Source: JANNNF01 sp040385825
GTDB taxonomy: Bacteria > Pseudomonadota > Alphaproteobacteria > Rhodobacterales > Rhodobacteraceae
Direction of reading: 5' to 3'
Length of the DNA: 64,000 bases
NCBI GenBank assembly: GCA_040385825.1
Contig: JAZKGQ010000024.1
Coordinates: forward strand, 22,090 to 86,089
The first letter of the stretch is position 1. Every line of letters begins with the position of its first letter. The notes beneath the pieces are model-generated. The model did no database searches. It had not been told where the DNA came from and saw only the letters and a list, made by a program, of their open reading frames with translations. The translations under genes and the position numbers were made by a program. Positions 28,128-36,138 of the stretch are shown in pieces.

Positions 28128-29255
28128 TTACAGCCGCGACAAAAGGCCCCCGGCCTGCCGTTCGATCTTGCCTTCCAGTTCCAGCGCCAGCAATTCCTGC
28201 GCAATCTGCGCTGGCGGCACCCCCAGATCCCGGATCAACTGATCCTCGGCCAGCGGGCTGGGGCCAAGGCGGGCCAGGATCATGCCATGGACGGCAGCCA
28301 TATCGCCCAAGCTGCGGCGGGCGGGCACCGGGCCGGGCAAGGGGGGCAGGTCGGCCACCGGGGCGTCGCGAGGGGCAGTTCCGCCAACTGCCTCGACCAC
28401 ATCCGCAGCACTGCGCACCAGCAGCGCGCCATCGCGGATCAGCATGTTGCAGCCCGCCGCGCGTGCATCAAACGGGTGGCCCGGCACCGCCATAACCTCG
28501 CGCCCCTGATCGAGCGCGTTCTTCGCGGTGATCAGACTGCCCGACCGGGCCGCCGCCTCGACCACCACCACCGCCCGCGCAAGGCCCGAGACGATGCGGT
28601 TGCGCTGCGGGAAATGCCGCGCCTGCGGGTCCATCCCCATCGGCTGTTCCGAGATGCGGCAGCCCATGCTGGCAATTTTTGCTGCCAGAGCCGCATTTTC
28701 CAGCGGGTAGATCACATCCACCCCGCCCGCCTGCACCGCCACGGTGCCGGTGGCCAGCGTTGCCTCATGCGCCTCGGCATCAATGCCGCGCGCAAGGCCG
28801 GACACCACCACAAACCCCGCGCCCGCCACCCCTTCGGCCAGCCTGCGCGCCATGCGCAGCCCAAGCGACGACGCATTGCGCGCCCCCACCATGGCCACCA
28901 TCGGGCGATTCAGCAGCGCCACATTGCCCTGCGCCCACAGCACCGGCGGCGCGTCGGGCAGATCGCGCAGCGCCTGCGGGTAATCGGCATCGTCACAGCA
29001 CAAAAGCTGCGCCCCCGCGATGCGGCCCTGGGCCATCTCGGCCCGCGCCACCTCGACCGGGCAGACGGCATAGCCATCGATCCCCGCCGCCTGTGCGATG
29101 CCCGGCAAGGCCAGCAGCGCCGCCGCCGCCGATCCGTGTTCCGCCATCAGCCGGTGGAACGTCACCGCCCCCACCCGGCGCGAGCGGATCAGGCGCAGCC
29201 AGTCCAGCCGCACAGCCGCATCCGCCCCGGCCCTGATCTGCCCATCCGCCATCAT
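28128..29255 (-). CDS. dprA: DNA processing protein DprA/Smf
   Basis: A 375 aa protein that loads RecA on incoming single-stranded DNA during transformation. The Rossmann-like core has MVGARNASSLG, GLARGIDAEAHEATL, GGVDVIYPLEN and ARSGSLITAKNALDQGREVMA (split at its Gly-Ser), all conserved in the family. A C-terminal winged-helix-like domain (LAEDQLIRDLGVPPAQIAQEL) follows. The chosen start at 29255 has GGGG eight bases upstream; ATG at 29279 would add eight residues. An open frame continuing to 31346 is read-through of an antisense region and is not real. It lies 85 bases upstream of topA on the same strand. Confidence 0.92.
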   Translation of the reverse strand: MMADGQIRAGADAAVRLDWLRLIRSRRVGAVTFHRLMAEHGSAAAALLALPGIAQAAGIDGYAVCPVEVARAEMAQGRIAGAQLLCCDDADYPQALRDLPDAPPVLWAQGNVALLNRPMVAMVGARNASSLGLRMARRLAEGVAGAGFVVVSGLARGIDAEAHEATLATGTVAVQAGGVDVIYPLENAALAAKIASMGCRISEQPMGMDPQARHFPQRNRIVSGLARAVVVVEAAARSGSLITAKNALDQGREVMAVPGHPFDARAAGCNMLIRDGALLVRSAADVVEAVGGTAPRDAPVADLPPLPGPVPARRSLGDMAAVHGMILARLGPSPLAEDQLIRDLGVPPAQIAQELLALELEGKIERQAGGLLSRL

Positions 29256-29417
29256 CGCGCCCCACACACAGTGCCGCATGATTCGCAGCCTGCACCGCGC
29301 AGAGTTAACAAAAGCTGAATCGCCCCCCGGCATCTGTGATCGGGAACCAACGGCAATCAGGCTGCGTTTATCAGGCAGACCACCTCTGGCGACCCCGCCG
29401 CAAACAGGAGCCTTTCC

Positions 29418-29921
29418 ATGTTCAAGACATTCACTCTGCCCCGCGTTGTTGCAACCAGCCTGCTGGTGCTGATGCCCATGGCCGCCATGGCCGCCCCGAT
29501 CATGGTGAAATCGGTCGAGGTTGACGTGGCCCTGGCCGATGTCACCAACACCACCGCGGCGGCCCGCTTTGCCAACCTGAAGCCCGATCTGGAAAATGCC
29601 ATCGCCACCCGTCTGGTGGACCGGACCGATGCCGAAAACGGTGCCAAGATCATGATTGATATTTCGGAACTGGAACTGAGCAACGGCTTTACCGATGTGT
29701 TCAACCTGGCCGACACCAAGCTGGACGGCGTGGTGCAGATCGTGGGCACCGCCGAAAACCCGCTGACCACGCGCTATGAACTGAAGGTCGATGTGAACAC
29801 CGCCATGGTGTATTTCCCCGAAGGCACCGACATGGCCAGCCTGCCCGCCGACAGCGCGGTGTACTACGACGCGGCCATTGCGGCCTTTGCCGACAATGTG
29901 GTCAAGAAACTTGACGAGTAA
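29418..29921 (+). CDS. Secreted hypothetical protein
   Basis: A 167 aa exported protein I do not recognise. The signal peptide ends at AAMAAPIM. The mature part is an alpha/beta domain with FANLKPDLENAIATRLVDRT and KIMIDISELELSNGF, has no cysteines, and ends in a helix (AAFADNVVKKLDE). The start ATG is about ten bases after GGAGCC. A perfect hairpin with a T-run ends the transcript 45 bases downstream, so it is a single-gene unit. It is divergent from dprA. Confidence 0.72.
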   Translation: MFKTFTLPRVVATSLLVLMPMAAMAAPIMVKSVEVDVALADVTNTTAAARFANLKPDLENAIATRLVDRTDAENGAKIMIDISELELSNGFTDVFNLADTKLDGVVQIVGTAENPLTTRYELKVDVNTAMVYFPEGTDMASLPADSAVYYDAAIAAFADNVVKKLDE

Positions 29922-29965
29922 GACCACATTCGCCCGTTGAACCGGGCCGCGAAGTTTGATCAAAT

Positions 29966-29990
29966 AGGGCGCAGCAATGCGCCCTGTTTT
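29966..29990 (+). terminator. Rho-independent terminator
   Basis: AGGGCGC (29966-29972) pairs with GCGCCCT (29979-29985), loop AGCAAT, followed by GTTTT. It ends the secreted hypothetical gene and precedes gabT. Confidence 0.85.
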
Positions 29991-30020
29991 CGTGTGGCGC
30001 CGGATCAACGGAGCAAACCC

Positions 30021-31298
30021 ATGCTGAACGCCGATGTCGCCAAACGCCGTGACGATGCCATTTCCCGCGGCGTCGGCATGATGACGCAGATCTACGCCGA
30101 TCGCGCCCTGAATTCCGAGGTCTGGGATATAGAGGGCAACCGCTACATCGACTTTGCCGCCGGCATTGCGGTGGTCAACACCGGCCATTGCCACCCGCGC
30201 GTCATGGCGGCTGTGGCGCATCAGATGACCAAATTCACCCATACCTGCCATCAGGTGCTGCCCTATGAACCCTATATCCGGCTGGCCGAACGGCTGAATG
30301 CCGCCATTCCCGGCGATTTCGCCAAGAAGACCATCTTCGTGACGACCGGCGCCGAAGCGGTGGAAAACGCCATCAAGATCGCCCGCATCGCCACGGGCCG
30401 CCCCGGCGTGATCGCCTTTGGCGGGGCCTTCCATGGCCGGACCTTCATGGGCATGTCGCTGACCGGCAAGGTCGAACCCTACAAGAAGGGCTTTGGCGCG
30501 ATGATGCCGGATGTCTGGCATGTGCCCTTCCCGCAGGATGTGCATGGCATCACCACCGCCGACGCGATGGCGGGCATCACCAAGCTGTTCAAGAACGACC
30601 TTGATCCGGGCCGGGTCGCGGCGATCATCTTTGAACCCGTGCAGGGCGAAGGCGGTTTCTACCCCGCGCCCGCCGATCTGGTCCGCGCCATCCGCAAGCT
30701 GTGTGACGAACATGGCATCGTGATGATCGCCGACGAGGTGCAGACCGGCTTTGCCCGCACCGGCAACATGTTCGCGATGGAAGGCTACGGCGTGGCCGCC
30801 GACCTGACCACGATGGCCAAGGGTCTGGCAGGGGGGCTGCCGCTGGCCGCCGTGACGGGCCGGGCAGACCTGATGGATGCCGCCCATCCGGGCGGTCTGG
30901 GCGGCACCTATGGCGGCAATCCGTTGGGGATCGCCGCGGCCAATGCCGTGCTCGACGTGATCGAGGATGAAGACCTTTGTGGCCGCGCCAACGAACTGGG
31001 CAGCCGCCTGAAGCAGCGGCTGGAATCCATCCGCGCCACGACGCCCGAGATCGTCGACATCCGTGGTCCGGGCTTCATGGTCGCGGTGGAATTTGCCAAC
31101 CCCGCCACGCATGAACCCGACGCAGGCTATACCAACCGCGTGCGGCTGGAGGCGTTGAAGCGCGGGCTGATCCTGCTGACCTGCGGCGTCTATGGCAATG
31201 TGGTGCGCTTTCTGGCGCCGATCACCATTCCCGACGCGCATTTCGCCGAGGCGATGGATATTCTTGAGGCATCGGTGGCCGCAGCCCGCACGGCCTGA
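30021..31298 (+). CDS. gabT: 4-aminobutyrate aminotransferase
   Basis: A 425 aa class III PLP aminotransferase. The phosphate-binding TTGAEAVENAIKIAR, the Asp of IADEVQTGFARTG and the Schiff-base Lys in TTMAKGLAGGLPLAAV (~265) are all present. The N-terminal AAGIAVVNTGHCHPRV is typical of GabT. It transfers the amino group of GABA to 2-oxoglutarate, giving succinate semialdehyde. No gabD is adjacent, so related omega-amino acids could also be substrates. ATG at 30021 follows GGAG; the frame from 29937 crosses the terminator hairpin and is rejected. A strong terminator follows. Confidence 0.9.
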   Translation: MLNADVAKRRDDAISRGVGMMTQIYADRALNSEVWDIEGNRYIDFAAGIAVVNTGHCHPRVMAAVAHQMTKFTHTCHQVLPYEPYIRLAERLNAAIPGDFAKKTIFVTTGAEAVENAIKIARIATGRPGVIAFGGAFHGRTFMGMSLTGKVEPYKKGFGAMMPDVWHVPFPQDVHGITTADAMAGITKLFKNDLDPGRVAAIIFEPVQGEGGFYPAPADLVRAIRKLCDEHGIVMIADEVQTGFARTGNMFAMEGYGVAADLTTMAKGLAGGLPLAAVTGRADLMDAAHPGGLGGTYGGNPLGIAAANAVLDVIEDEDLCGRANELGSRLKQRLESIRATTPEIVDIRGPGFMVAVEFANPATHEPDAGYTNRVRLEALKRGLILLTCGVYGNVVRFLAPITIPDAHFAEAMDILEASVAAARTA

Positions 31299-31310
31299 CC
31301 CCTGCAATGC

Positions 31311-31343
31311 GGCCAAAGGCAGGGACGCCCCTGCCTTTTGGCC
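31311..31343 (+). terminator. Terminator after gabT
   Basis: GGCCAAAGGCAGGG (31311-31324) pairs with CCCCTGCCTTTTGGCC (31328-31343) with one bulged base and a loop of about three bases. It is a long, stable stem directly after the gabT stop. Confidence 0.8.
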
Positions 31344-31453
31344 CACCCTCCTGCATAAGCAGTCGGCGGCGCGGGCCGGAACTTATTTTCGGGCCGGATG
31401 GAACATTTTGCGTCCTGAGGCGTTTTCATCTGCAATCAACAGATGAGGCTGCC

Positions 31454-31714
31454 ATGAACAAATTCCTGATCGCTCTCCCGATCCTTGCCCTGACCCTTGC
31501 GGGCTGCCAGACCGCCGAACAGAACGCCGTCGCCGGCGGGCTTGGCGGCGCGGCCATAGGTGCTGCAGTGTCCAATGATGATGACCGCCTGACCGGTGCC
31601 CTGGTGGGGGCCGCTGTTGGCGTCGCCGGGTCGACCTTCGTGCGCCCGACCGGCACCGCAGGTCGCTGCTACTATCGCAACTCGGCCGGCCAGCAGTACA
31701 TCGCGGCCTGCTGA
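31454..31714 (+). CDS. Glycine-zipper lipoprotein
   Basis: An 86 aa lipoprotein precursor with lipobox LAGC (Cys ~18). A glycine zipper (AGGLGGAAIGAAVSNDD, then GALVGAAVGVAGS) follows, and the C-terminus is RCYYRNSAGQQYIAAC with two cysteines. The organisation matches the protein at 11296-11535, suggesting paralogues. The ATG at 31454 follows GAGGCTGCC. A 10-bp hairpin lies immediately downstream. Probably outer-membrane anchored; function unknown. Confidence 0.8.
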   Translation: MNKFLIALPILALTLAGCQTAEQNAVAGGLGGAAIGAAVSNDDDRLTGALVGAAVGVAGSTFVRPTGTAGRCYYRNSAGQQYIAAC

Positions 31715-31720
31715 CAGGTC

Positions 31721-31746
31721 AGAGGCGGCGTTACACCGCCGCCTCT
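31721..31746. terminator. Bidirectional hairpin spanning the glmM stop
   Basis: AGAGGCGGCG (31721-31730) pairs perfectly with CGCCGCCTCT (31737-31746), loop TTACAC, which includes the glmM stop codon. It lies between the convergent lipoprotein and glmM genes. No T-tract. Confidence 0.65.
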
Positions 31747-33074
31747 ACCGCCCCCACGATCTGGTTCACCACATCGTGCAGCATTGCCTCGTCCTCGCAT
31801 TCGGCCATCACCCGGATCAGCGGTTCGGTGCCGGACTTGCGGATCAGGATACGGCCCTTGCCCTTGATGCGGTCGGTGTTGGCCTTGATCACCGCCTGCA
31901 CGGCATCGGCCTCCAGCGGAGCCTTGCCCGCCGCAAAGCGCACATTCTTCAACATCTGCGGCACGGTTTCAAAACTGCGTGACAGATCGGCCGCCGTTTT
32001 GCCCGTGCGCACCATTTCCGCCAGAAATTGCAGACCCGCGATCAACCCGTCGCCAGTGGTGGCATAATCGGTCATCACGATATGGCCCGACTGTTCGCCC
32101 CCAAGGTTCCAGCCGCCGCGCCGCATCGCCTCGACCACATAGCGGTCGCCCACAGCGGTACGTTCAAGGTTCAGCCCGCGCGCGTTCAGAAACCGTTCCA
32201 GCCCCAGGTTGGACATGACGGTGGCAACCAGCGTGTTGCCGCGCAGCCGGTCGTCCTCGGCCCAGCGGGCGGCGAACAGCGCCATGATCTGGTCCCCGTC
32301 CGCAACCCGGCCCGCCGCATCCAGGATCATCACCCGGTCGGCATCGCCGTCCAGACAGATGCCGACATGCGCGCCGTGCATCACCACGGCTTCGGCCGCG
32401 GTTTCGGTATGGGTCGACCCCACCCGGTCGTTGATATTGGTGCCATTGGGGGTCACGCCCACGGCAATGACCTCGGCCCCCAGTTCCCACAGCACCTCGG
32501 GGGCGGCCTTGTAGGCAGCCCCGTTGGCGCAGTCGATCACCACCTTCAACCCGTCCAGCCGCACCCCTGCCGGAAAGCTGGTCTTGACGAATTCCTGATA
32601 GCGGCCCCGGCCATCCTCGATCCGCTTGGCGCGACCGATGTTTTCGGGCTTGGCAGGGATGATCTCCTCGCCCAGCATCGCCTCGATCTCGGCCTCGGCG
32701 GCATCCGACAGCTTGAACCCGTCGGGGCCGAAGAACTTGATGCCGTTGTCCTGATGCGGGTTGTGGCTGGCCGAAATCATCACCCCCACATCGGCGCGCA
32801 TGCTGCGCGTCAGATAGCCCACCGCCGGGGTGGGCACCGGGCCAAGCAGCAACACGTTCATGCCGGTGCTGGTCAGCCCTGCCGTCAGCGCGTTTTCCAG
32901 CATGTAGCCCGACAGCCGCGTGTCCTTGCCGATCACCACCCGGTGCGCGGCAGTCCCGTCGCGGCGAAAGAACCGGCCCGCCGCAGCGCCCAGTTTCAAC
33001 GCGACCTCAGCGGTCATCGGGTAGGTGTTCGCCCTGCCCCGCACGCCATCGGTGCCAAAAAGTTTGCGTGTCAT
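31731..33074 (-). CDS. glmM: Phosphoglucosamine mutase
   Basis: A 447 aa enzyme interconverting glucosamine-6-phosphate and glucosamine-1-phosphate for UDP-GlcNAc and cell wall synthesis. The N-terminus is RKLFGTDGVRG. The phosphorylated Ser lies in ISASHNPHQDNG (~100), the Mg loop is DGDADRVM, and the phosphate-binding end is IRKSGTEPLIRVM. ATG at 33074 overlaps the folP stop by four bases (ATGA), so the two are translationally coupled in a folB-folP-glmM run. Confidence 0.97.
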   Translation of the reverse strand: MTRKLFGTDGVRGRANTYPMTAEVALKLGAAAGRFFRRDGTAAHRVVIGKDTRLSGYMLENALTAGLTSTGMNVLLLGPVPTPAVGYLTRSMRADVGVMISASHNPHQDNGIKFFGPDGFKLSDAAEAEIEAMLGEEIIPAKPENIGRAKRIEDGRGRYQEFVKTSFPAGVRLDGLKVVIDCANGAAYKAAPEVLWELGAEVIAVGVTPNGTNINDRVGSTHTETAAEAVVMHGAHVGICLDGDADRVMILDAAGRVADGDQIMALFAARWAEDDRLRGNTLVATVMSNLGLERFLNARGLNLERTAVGDRYVVEAMRRGGWNLGGEQSGHIVMTDYATTGDGLIAGLQFLAEMVRTGKTAADLSRSFETVPQMLKNVRFAAGKAPLEADAVQAVIKANTDRIKGKGRILIRKSGTEPLIRVMAECEDEAMLHDVVNQIVGAVEAAV

Positions 33075-34078
33075 AGCCTGCCCTCGTTCATCGCCTGCCA
33101 CAGCAGCAAGGCCTGCCGCGTCTCGGCCACATCATGCACCCGGATCATCTGAACCCCCTGCGCGGCCCCCGCAAGCGCCACCGCAACCGACCCCGGCATC
33201 CGCTGATCGGCCACCTCGGCCCCGCCGATGCTGCCGATGAACCGCTTGCGCGATGCCCCCAGCAACACAGCACAGCCAAGCCCGTGAAACAGCGACAGCC
33301 CCCGGATCAGCGCCAGATTATGCGCCGCCGTCTTGCCGAACCCGATGCCGGGGTCCACCGCAATGCGGCTGCGCGGAATGCCCAGGGCCTCTGCCGCCTG
33401 CACCCGTGCGGCCAGCGCGTCATAGACATCGAGCAGCACATCGCCATAGCGCGGATCGTCCTGCATGGTTTCCGGCGCGCCCATGGCGTGCATCAGCACC
33501 ACGGGCACCCCTTCGCGCGCCACCAGCGGCCCAAGCGCTGCGTCAAAGCCAAAGGCCGACACGTCGTTCACCACATCGGCCCCGGCGCGCAAGGCCGCCT
33601 GCGCCACCGCCGCCTTGCGGGTGTCAATGGAAATCATCGCATCGCAGCCCGCCGCCCGCAGCGCGGTGATCACCGGGGCGGTGCGGGCGATCTCCTCCTC
33701 GACCGACACTTCCAGCGCCCCCGGACGGGTGCTTTCGCCGCCGATGTCCAGAATATCGGCCCGCGCGGCCAGTGCCATCGCCTGCGCCAGCGCGTCCTTC
33801 GGGGCGACAAACCGCCCGCCATCGGAAAAGCTGTCGGGTGTGACGTTCAGAATGCCCATCAGGCGCGGGCGGTGCAGCCCCAGCCCGGCAAAGGCAACAC
33901 GCGGCGCGGTCAGCCGCGCCAGCACACCGGCCTCCAGATCGCCCGCCGCCATCAGCCGCGACGCCCCGCCCCGCGTCATCACCTCGACCCGGTCAAACCA
34001 GCACCAGCCCCCCGCAAGGGCACAGGCCCCCGGCGGGCGGGCGGCATCGGTCATCGCAACGGGTCGGACGTATTCCAT
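33071..34078 (-). CDS. folP: Dihydropteroate synthase
   Basis: A 335 aa enzyme joining p-aminobenzoate to dihydropterin pyrophosphate in folate synthesis. Motifs are GILNVTPDSFSDGG, DIGGESTRPGA, SIDTRKAAVAQAAL with DVVNDVSAFG, and the C-terminal LLGASRKRFIG. An N-terminal extension of about 60 residues precedes the TIM barrel. Start ATG at 34078 (MEYVRP) is preferred over 34096. It is coupled to glmM by a 4-base overlap and follows folB by 45 bases. It is the classical sulfonamide target. Confidence 0.95.
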   Translation of the reverse strand: MEYVRPVAMTDAARPPGACALAGGWCWFDRVEVMTRGGASRLMAAGDLEAGVLARLTAPRVAFAGLGLHRPRLMGILNVTPDSFSDGGRFVAPKDALAQAMALAARADILDIGGESTRPGALEVSVEEEIARTAPVITALRAAGCDAMISIDTRKAAVAQAALRAGADVVNDVSAFGFDAALGPLVAREGVPVVLMHAMGAPETMQDDPRYGDVLLDVYDALAARVQAAEALGIPRSRIAVDPGIGFGKTAAHNLALIRGLSLFHGLGCAVLLGASRKRFIGSIGGAEVADQRMPGSVAVALAGAAQGVQMIRVHDVAETRQALLLWQAMNEGRL

Positions 34079-34123
34079 GCCCCCGGATTGGCCCATGGCA
34101 TGGGCGTTGGCAAGGGGGAAGGA

Positions 34124-35014
34124 TCAGGCCGTTTGCACCAGCACGCGGCTTCCCGCCGGGACTGACACAGGCCCGTGAACCACCAGCGCCACCGCCGCCA
34201 TCTGTTCGGCCAGCCACAGCGCCAACGTCACCGGGTCGGTGCCCTGCGGCCCGTCGGTCGCATCCAGCACCAGTTTCGACGGTGCCCAGACCACAGTCTT
34301 GCCGTGCTTCATCGCCCAGTCCAGTTCCGTCCGGGTTTCCACCACCACGCAACGTGCATCGCGCGCGGCCAGCGCCCAGGCGTTCTGCTCGATCGCCAGC
34401 AGATCGATCCGGCGCTGCGTGGGGCGATGTCCCGTCACCGCACGCGGCAGATCGGGCAGGCCAACCGTCAGGATCACCGGCCCCCCCCGCGTCTCCAGCG
34501 CGTCAATCGCGGCGCCAAGCCCCGCCGCCGCGATCAGCGCATTGTCGAGATAAGCCACCAGCGGATGCACCGGAACCACATCCCGCACCGGCACCTCGGC
34601 GCGGGATCGCACGATTTCCACGCCCAGGGCATAGGGGCCGATGTCCAGCTTCTCGATCCGCACGAAAGCGCGCATCGCGGGCGGCTCGGCCAGAACCCGG
34701 TCGGCCACCCGCTCGGCCAGGGTTTCCAGCAGGTTCAGCCGCTCGGCCGCCAGTTCAGCCGCAATCGCCTCGGTGATCTTGTCATAGGAAAGGATGCGGT
34801 CCACATCGTCGTCCAGCGGGGCGGGTGCAGGGCGCACCTCGACCACCACGTTGAACCGCAACCGTTGCGTGCGCCCGCGCTCTTGCTGAAACGCGCCGAT
34901 ATCGGCCTCGACGATGTGATCGCGCAAGGAAATCCGGTCACGCGGATCGGCACCGGACGTGGCTGCCGCCCGCTCCTCGGGATGCGCGAATGCAAGGCGG
35001 GTGTCGCTGGTCAT
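34124..35014 (-). CDS. folB: Dihydroneopterin aldolase with C-terminal extra domain
   Basis: A 296 aa protein, more than twice the length of a usual FolB (~120 aa). Residues ~25-145 are the aldolase fold (IVEADIGAFQQERGRTQRL, DRILSYDKITEAI, LLETLAERVADRVL). Residues ~150-296 form a second domain with strands GGPVILTVGLP, DARCVVVETRTEL and TVVWAPSKLVLD followed by a helix LALWLAEQMAAVAL. This is faintly like amino-acid-kinase folds; that resemblance is my inference. ATG at 35014 follows GAGGG. It heads the folB-folP-glmM run. Both domains use normal high-GC codons, so this is a stable fusion, not a recent insertion. Confidence 0.85.
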   Translation of the reverse strand: MTSDTRLAFAHPEERAAATSGADPRDRISLRDHIVEADIGAFQQERGRTQRLRFNVVVEVRPAPAPLDDDVDRILSYDKITEAIAAELAAERLNLLETLAERVADRVLAEPPAMRAFVRIEKLDIGPYALGVEIVRSRAEVPVRDVVPVHPLVAYLDNALIAAAGLGAAIDALETRGGPVILTVGLPDLPRAVTGHRPTQRRIDLLAIEQNAWALAARDARCVVVETRTELDWAMKHGKTVVWAPSKLVLDATDGPQGTDPVTLALWLAEQMAAVALVVHGPVSVPAGSRVLVQTA

Positions 35015-35124
35015 CTTGGCCCTCAAAGCTGCCATCCGGGGCAGAGCATACGCGCCGCCGCGCCCCCGCCATGCCCGAAGGCGGCAGGCTGTGCAAGCGG
35101 GGCGACAGCGCCGCCTGCGCCGGA

Positions 35125-35832
35125 TCAGCCGTTCGACTGCCGATAGAACAGATGCGCCCCGATCGATGCCGTCCGGGCAAAGCGCTTGGCCCAGCTTGGG
35201 CGCACGCTTTTGGTGTGAAAGAACGTGGCACCACCCGTCAGCACCCGAGGACCGCCATCCAGCATCACCCGTGCAATGCGCCGGGCGCGATCCAGCGAGT
35301 CCTTTTCACGCATCACATCCGACCGCCCGTCGCAGATGTAGGAAAACTGGCACGACCCACCGCCGCGTTGCCCCACCACACCGCAGACCGACTTTGGATA
35401 GGCCGGGCTGTCCACCCGGTTCAGGATCACTTCGGCCACCGCAAACTGGCCTTGCAGCGTCTCGCCACGGGCCTCGAAATACAGGGCCTCGGTCAGGCAT
35501 TGCCACTGGGCATCCCCCTTGGGGGCGGGCTGCCCGGCCAGCCAGCGCGCCGAATACTCGACCGCCTCCACCGGGGCCGCGGCCGCGTCGGCCTTTGCCC
35601 TGGCCTGACCCTTCACAGGCACCGCCTGTTTCGGTCCGACCGCCAGCGACGCCAGCCGCGCCTGCGGCAGGCGCGTCAGTTGCACCCGTTCGGTGCCCAA
35701 AAGCTCTGTCATCTCGCCAGCCAGCCCGCCAATCGGGCCGTTGGATTGGCTGACCGTCACTTCGGCCAAGGCCGCTCCCGTCAGGGCGATCAGGGCTGCT
35801 GCCCCCCCCACCCATGTCTGTCGCAAGCTCAT
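35125..35832 (-). CDS. SleB-family cell wall hydrolase
   Basis: A 235 aa secreted enzyme. The signal peptide ends at GAALAE. An unstructured Ala/Lys/Pro-rich stretch (~75-105) precedes the SleB (hydrolase_2) catalytic domain (~115-235). The domain starts LTEALYFEARGE, where the Glu is catalytic, and includes FAVAEVILNRV and QFSYICDG with cysteines that can pair. SleB enzymes are lytic transglycosylases; in non-sporulating alphaproteobacteria they remodel peptidoglycan. ATG at 35832 begins the signal peptide; the frame upstream to 35889 is rejected. It stands alone downstream of ppdK. Confidence 0.88.
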   Translation of the reverse strand: MSLRQTWVGGAAALIALTGAALAEVTVSQSNGPIGGLAGEMTELLGTERVQLTRLPQARLASLAVGPKQAVPVKGQARAKADAAAAPVEAVEYSARWLAGQPAPKGDAQWQCLTEALYFEARGETLQGQFAVAEVILNRVDSPAYPKSVCGVVGQRGGGSCQFSYICDGRSDVMREKDSLDRARRIARVMLDGGPRVLTGGATFFHTKSVRPSWAKRFARTASIGAHLFYRQSNG

Positions 35833-36138
35833 GCATCTCGTCCTGATCGTTTCAACCTTGCCCGGCGCCAGAACCGGAAAAACCGGCAAACGGCGGGCAA
35901 CAGAGGCTGCGGTTAGACAGAATCGCCCCCTGCGTCCAGTCGCGTGGCAAATTTGTCACGGAAATTGGCGCGACTCTGCGCGAGATTCCGCCGACGCAAG
36001 GCCGGATGAAAGCCCGCAAGCCCATGGTTTCAGAAGGGAATTTCGCGCCATAATCGCAGCGACCAACAGCGAGCATCTAGGGGCAGACACAAATTATACG
36101 GTCCCGGCCCCGATCATCACATAAACCTAGCGGTCCGA
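35833..36138. other. 306-base gap without a gene
   Basis: Between the ppdK stop and the start of the cell wall hydrolase gene (both minus strand) I find no supported ORF. A minus-strand TATAAT near 36094-36099 could be a -10 element, but no good -35 is visible. The stretch is lower in GC than its surroundings and is probably a promoter region. Confidence 0.4.

Noticed and set aside
29256..31346. N-terminal extension of dprA to 1072 codons
   Set aside because: The added part is antisense to the secreted protein and gabT; the DprA family begins near 29255.
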